Assembly: GCA_025965125.1 (NCBI GenBank)
Contig: JAOPXM010000037.1
Span: 1-41,589 of the forward strand
From: Nocardioides sp.
GTDB lineage: Bacteria > Actinomycetota > Actinomycetes > Propionibacteriales > Nocardioidaceae
Length of the DNA: 41,589 nucleotides
Reading direction: 5' to 3'
Shown: positions 40,729-41,589 of the stretch, piece after piece
Numbering within the stretch: position 1 is the stretch's first letter
How the letters are laid out: every line of letters starts with the position of its first letter
Program-made: the position numbers and the translations under genes
The notes under the pieces: generated by a model
The model's database searches: none
What the model was told of the DNA's origin: nothing
Seen by the model: only the letters and a program-made list of their open reading frames with translations

Positions 40729-41589
40729 TCAGGCGAGGTTGACGGCGCGCACGGAGGCGGCGTCCATGGCGAGCTGGATCTCCAGGAGGGTCTCGGCCGA
40801 GATCGCACTGTCGACCGAGATCGCAACGAGCGCCTGGCCCCCCTTGGCATCGCGGGCGACCTGCATGCCGGCGATGTTGATGCCGGCGTCGCCGAGGAGG
40901 CCGCCGACGGTGCCGACCATCCCGGGCCGGTCCTCGTAGGTGAAGAACGCGAGGTGGTCGGTGGGCTCGATGTCCACGTCGAAGCCGTTCACCTCGACGA
41001 GCCGCTCGCGCTGGTGGATGCCGATCAGGGTCCCGCTCACAGACACCTGCGACCCGTCGGCCAGGGTGCCCCGGATCGTGATCAGGTTGCGGTGGTCGGG
41101 GCTCTCGGGGTCGGAGACGAGGCGTACGGCGACGCCCCGCTCGGCCGCGAGCAGCGGCGCGTTCACGTAGGAGACCTGGCTCTCGACGATGTCGGTGAAG
41201 ACCCCCTTGAGGGCGGCGAGCTCGAGCACCTTGACGTCGTAGTCGGTGATCTCTCCGCGGACCTCGACGTCGAGCTGCTGGGCGACCTCACCGGCGAGTC
41301 CGGTGAAGACGCGGCCGAGCTTCTCGGTGAGCGGGATGCCGGGCCGGACGTCCTCGGCGATCACGCCGCCCTGGACGTTCACCGCGTCGGGCACCAGCTC
41401 ACCGGACAGCGCGAGCCGCACGGACTTCGCCACGGCGATGCCCGCCTTCTCCTGCGCTTCGTCGGTGGAGGCCCCGAGGTGCGGGGTGGCGACGACGTTG
41501 TCGAGCTCGAACAGCGGGCTGTCGGTGCACGGCTCCTGGGCGAAGACGTCGAGGCCGGCCGCGGCGACCCGGCCCTCCTTGAGGGCGGA
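40729..41589 (-). CDS. serA: D-3-phosphoglycerate dehydrogenase, C-terminal part (gene continues beyond the window)
   Basis: The open frame runs from the window edge (41589) to TGA at 40729, 286 aa visible. The fragment starts inside the NAD-binding catalytic domain (AAGLDVFAQEPCTDSPLFELDNVV) with the catalytic His in TPHLGASTDEAQEKAG. The allosteric substrate-binding domain follows (about 85-205), then an ACT domain (last 75 aa: FFTYEDRPGMVGTVGGLLGDAGINIAGMQ). This is the long type of actinobacterial SerA. It makes 3-phosphohydroxypyruvate for serine. The missing N-terminus is outside the window. Confidence 0.95.
   Translation of the reverse strand, partial: SALKEGRVAAAGLDVFAQEPCTDSPLFELDNVVATPHLGASTDEAQEKAGIAVAKSVRLALSGELVPDAVNVQGGVIAEDVRPGIPLTEKLGRVFTGLAGEVAQQLDVEVRGEITDYDVKVLELAALKGVFTDIVESQVSYVNAPLLAAERGVAVRLVSDPESPDHRNLITIRGTLADGSQVSVSGTLIGIHQRERLVEVNGFDVDIEPTDHLAFFTYEDRPGMVGTVGGLLGDAGINIAGMQVARDAKGGQALVAISVDSAISAETLLEIQLAMDAASVRAVNLA

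Overview
The window is about 41.6 kb of high-GC chromosomal DNA. It looks like a non-pathogenic soil or marine actinobacterium of the Nocardioides/Nocardioidaceae type. The signs are an HU protein with a long lysine/alanine tail, the FAH-gltX and leuCD-ndgR arrangements, a 2-phospholactate/PEP guanylyltransferase for F420, a BsaP-like gene next to bioB, frequent GTG/TTG starts, many leaderless promoters, and one copy of a GC-rich interspersed repeat common in this family. I see no phage, IS element, CRISPR array or plasmid function. The content is mostly core metabolism with a few accessory surface or secreted genes.

Layout: (1) 1-5.3 kb holds cell-envelope and cofactor genes: the end of a DUF3515 lipoprotein gene, ddl, a trans-sulfuration PLP enzyme, gpsA, plsC and cofC. 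(2) 5.3-9.1 kb holds hup, leuD, leuC and the divergent IclR regulator ndgR. (3) 9.2-12.3 kb is a two-gene surface module: a small secreted protein and a large protein with two DUF3494 (ice-binding-like) domains. (4) 12.5-14.5 kb holds alkylation repair (Ada-AlkA plus Ogt). (5) 14.6-20.1 kb holds an LCP cell-wall ligase, signal peptidase I, tRNA-Glu(CTC), tRNA-Gln(CTG), a CPBP protease, gltX and an FAH-family hydrolase. (6) 20.2-23.4 kb holds conserved proteins of unknown role, a lipoprotein, an M23 peptidase, a DUF2087 protein and a pentapeptide-repeat protein. (7) 23.4-27.9 kb is a complete biotin ring-assembly locus: bioB-bsaP divergent from bioA-bioF-bioD. (8) 27.9-30.6 kb holds an amidase, an FMN reductase and a divergent TetR regulator with a visible operator. 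(9) 30.6-36.5 kb is a branched-chain amino acid region (cimA, ilvE, leuB) interrupted by a Ser/Thr kinase. (10) 36.9-41.6 kb holds a methyltransferase, YczE with a divergent MocR regulator, a secreted GH16 glycosidase and the 3' part of serA.

The genes converge on branched-chain amino acid synthesis: cimA makes 2-oxobutyrate precursor from pyruvate, leuCD and leuB complete the citramalate and leucine arms, ilvE transaminates, and ndgR probably controls leuCD. The most interesting signals are regulatory. A 12-codon leader peptide with Val-Ile-Ile-Ile and a textbook terminator precedes cimA. A second candidate leader peptide (Val-Tyr-Val-Leu-Ile-Val), with two alternative hairpins, lies upstream of leuB. 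An unannotated 41-aa ORF is also coupled to leuB. More than a dozen genes show a -10 hexamer 6-9 nt before the start codon and no Shine-Dalgarno, so leaderless translation appears to be the default here.

All functional calls are from reading the translated sequence; no database search was run.
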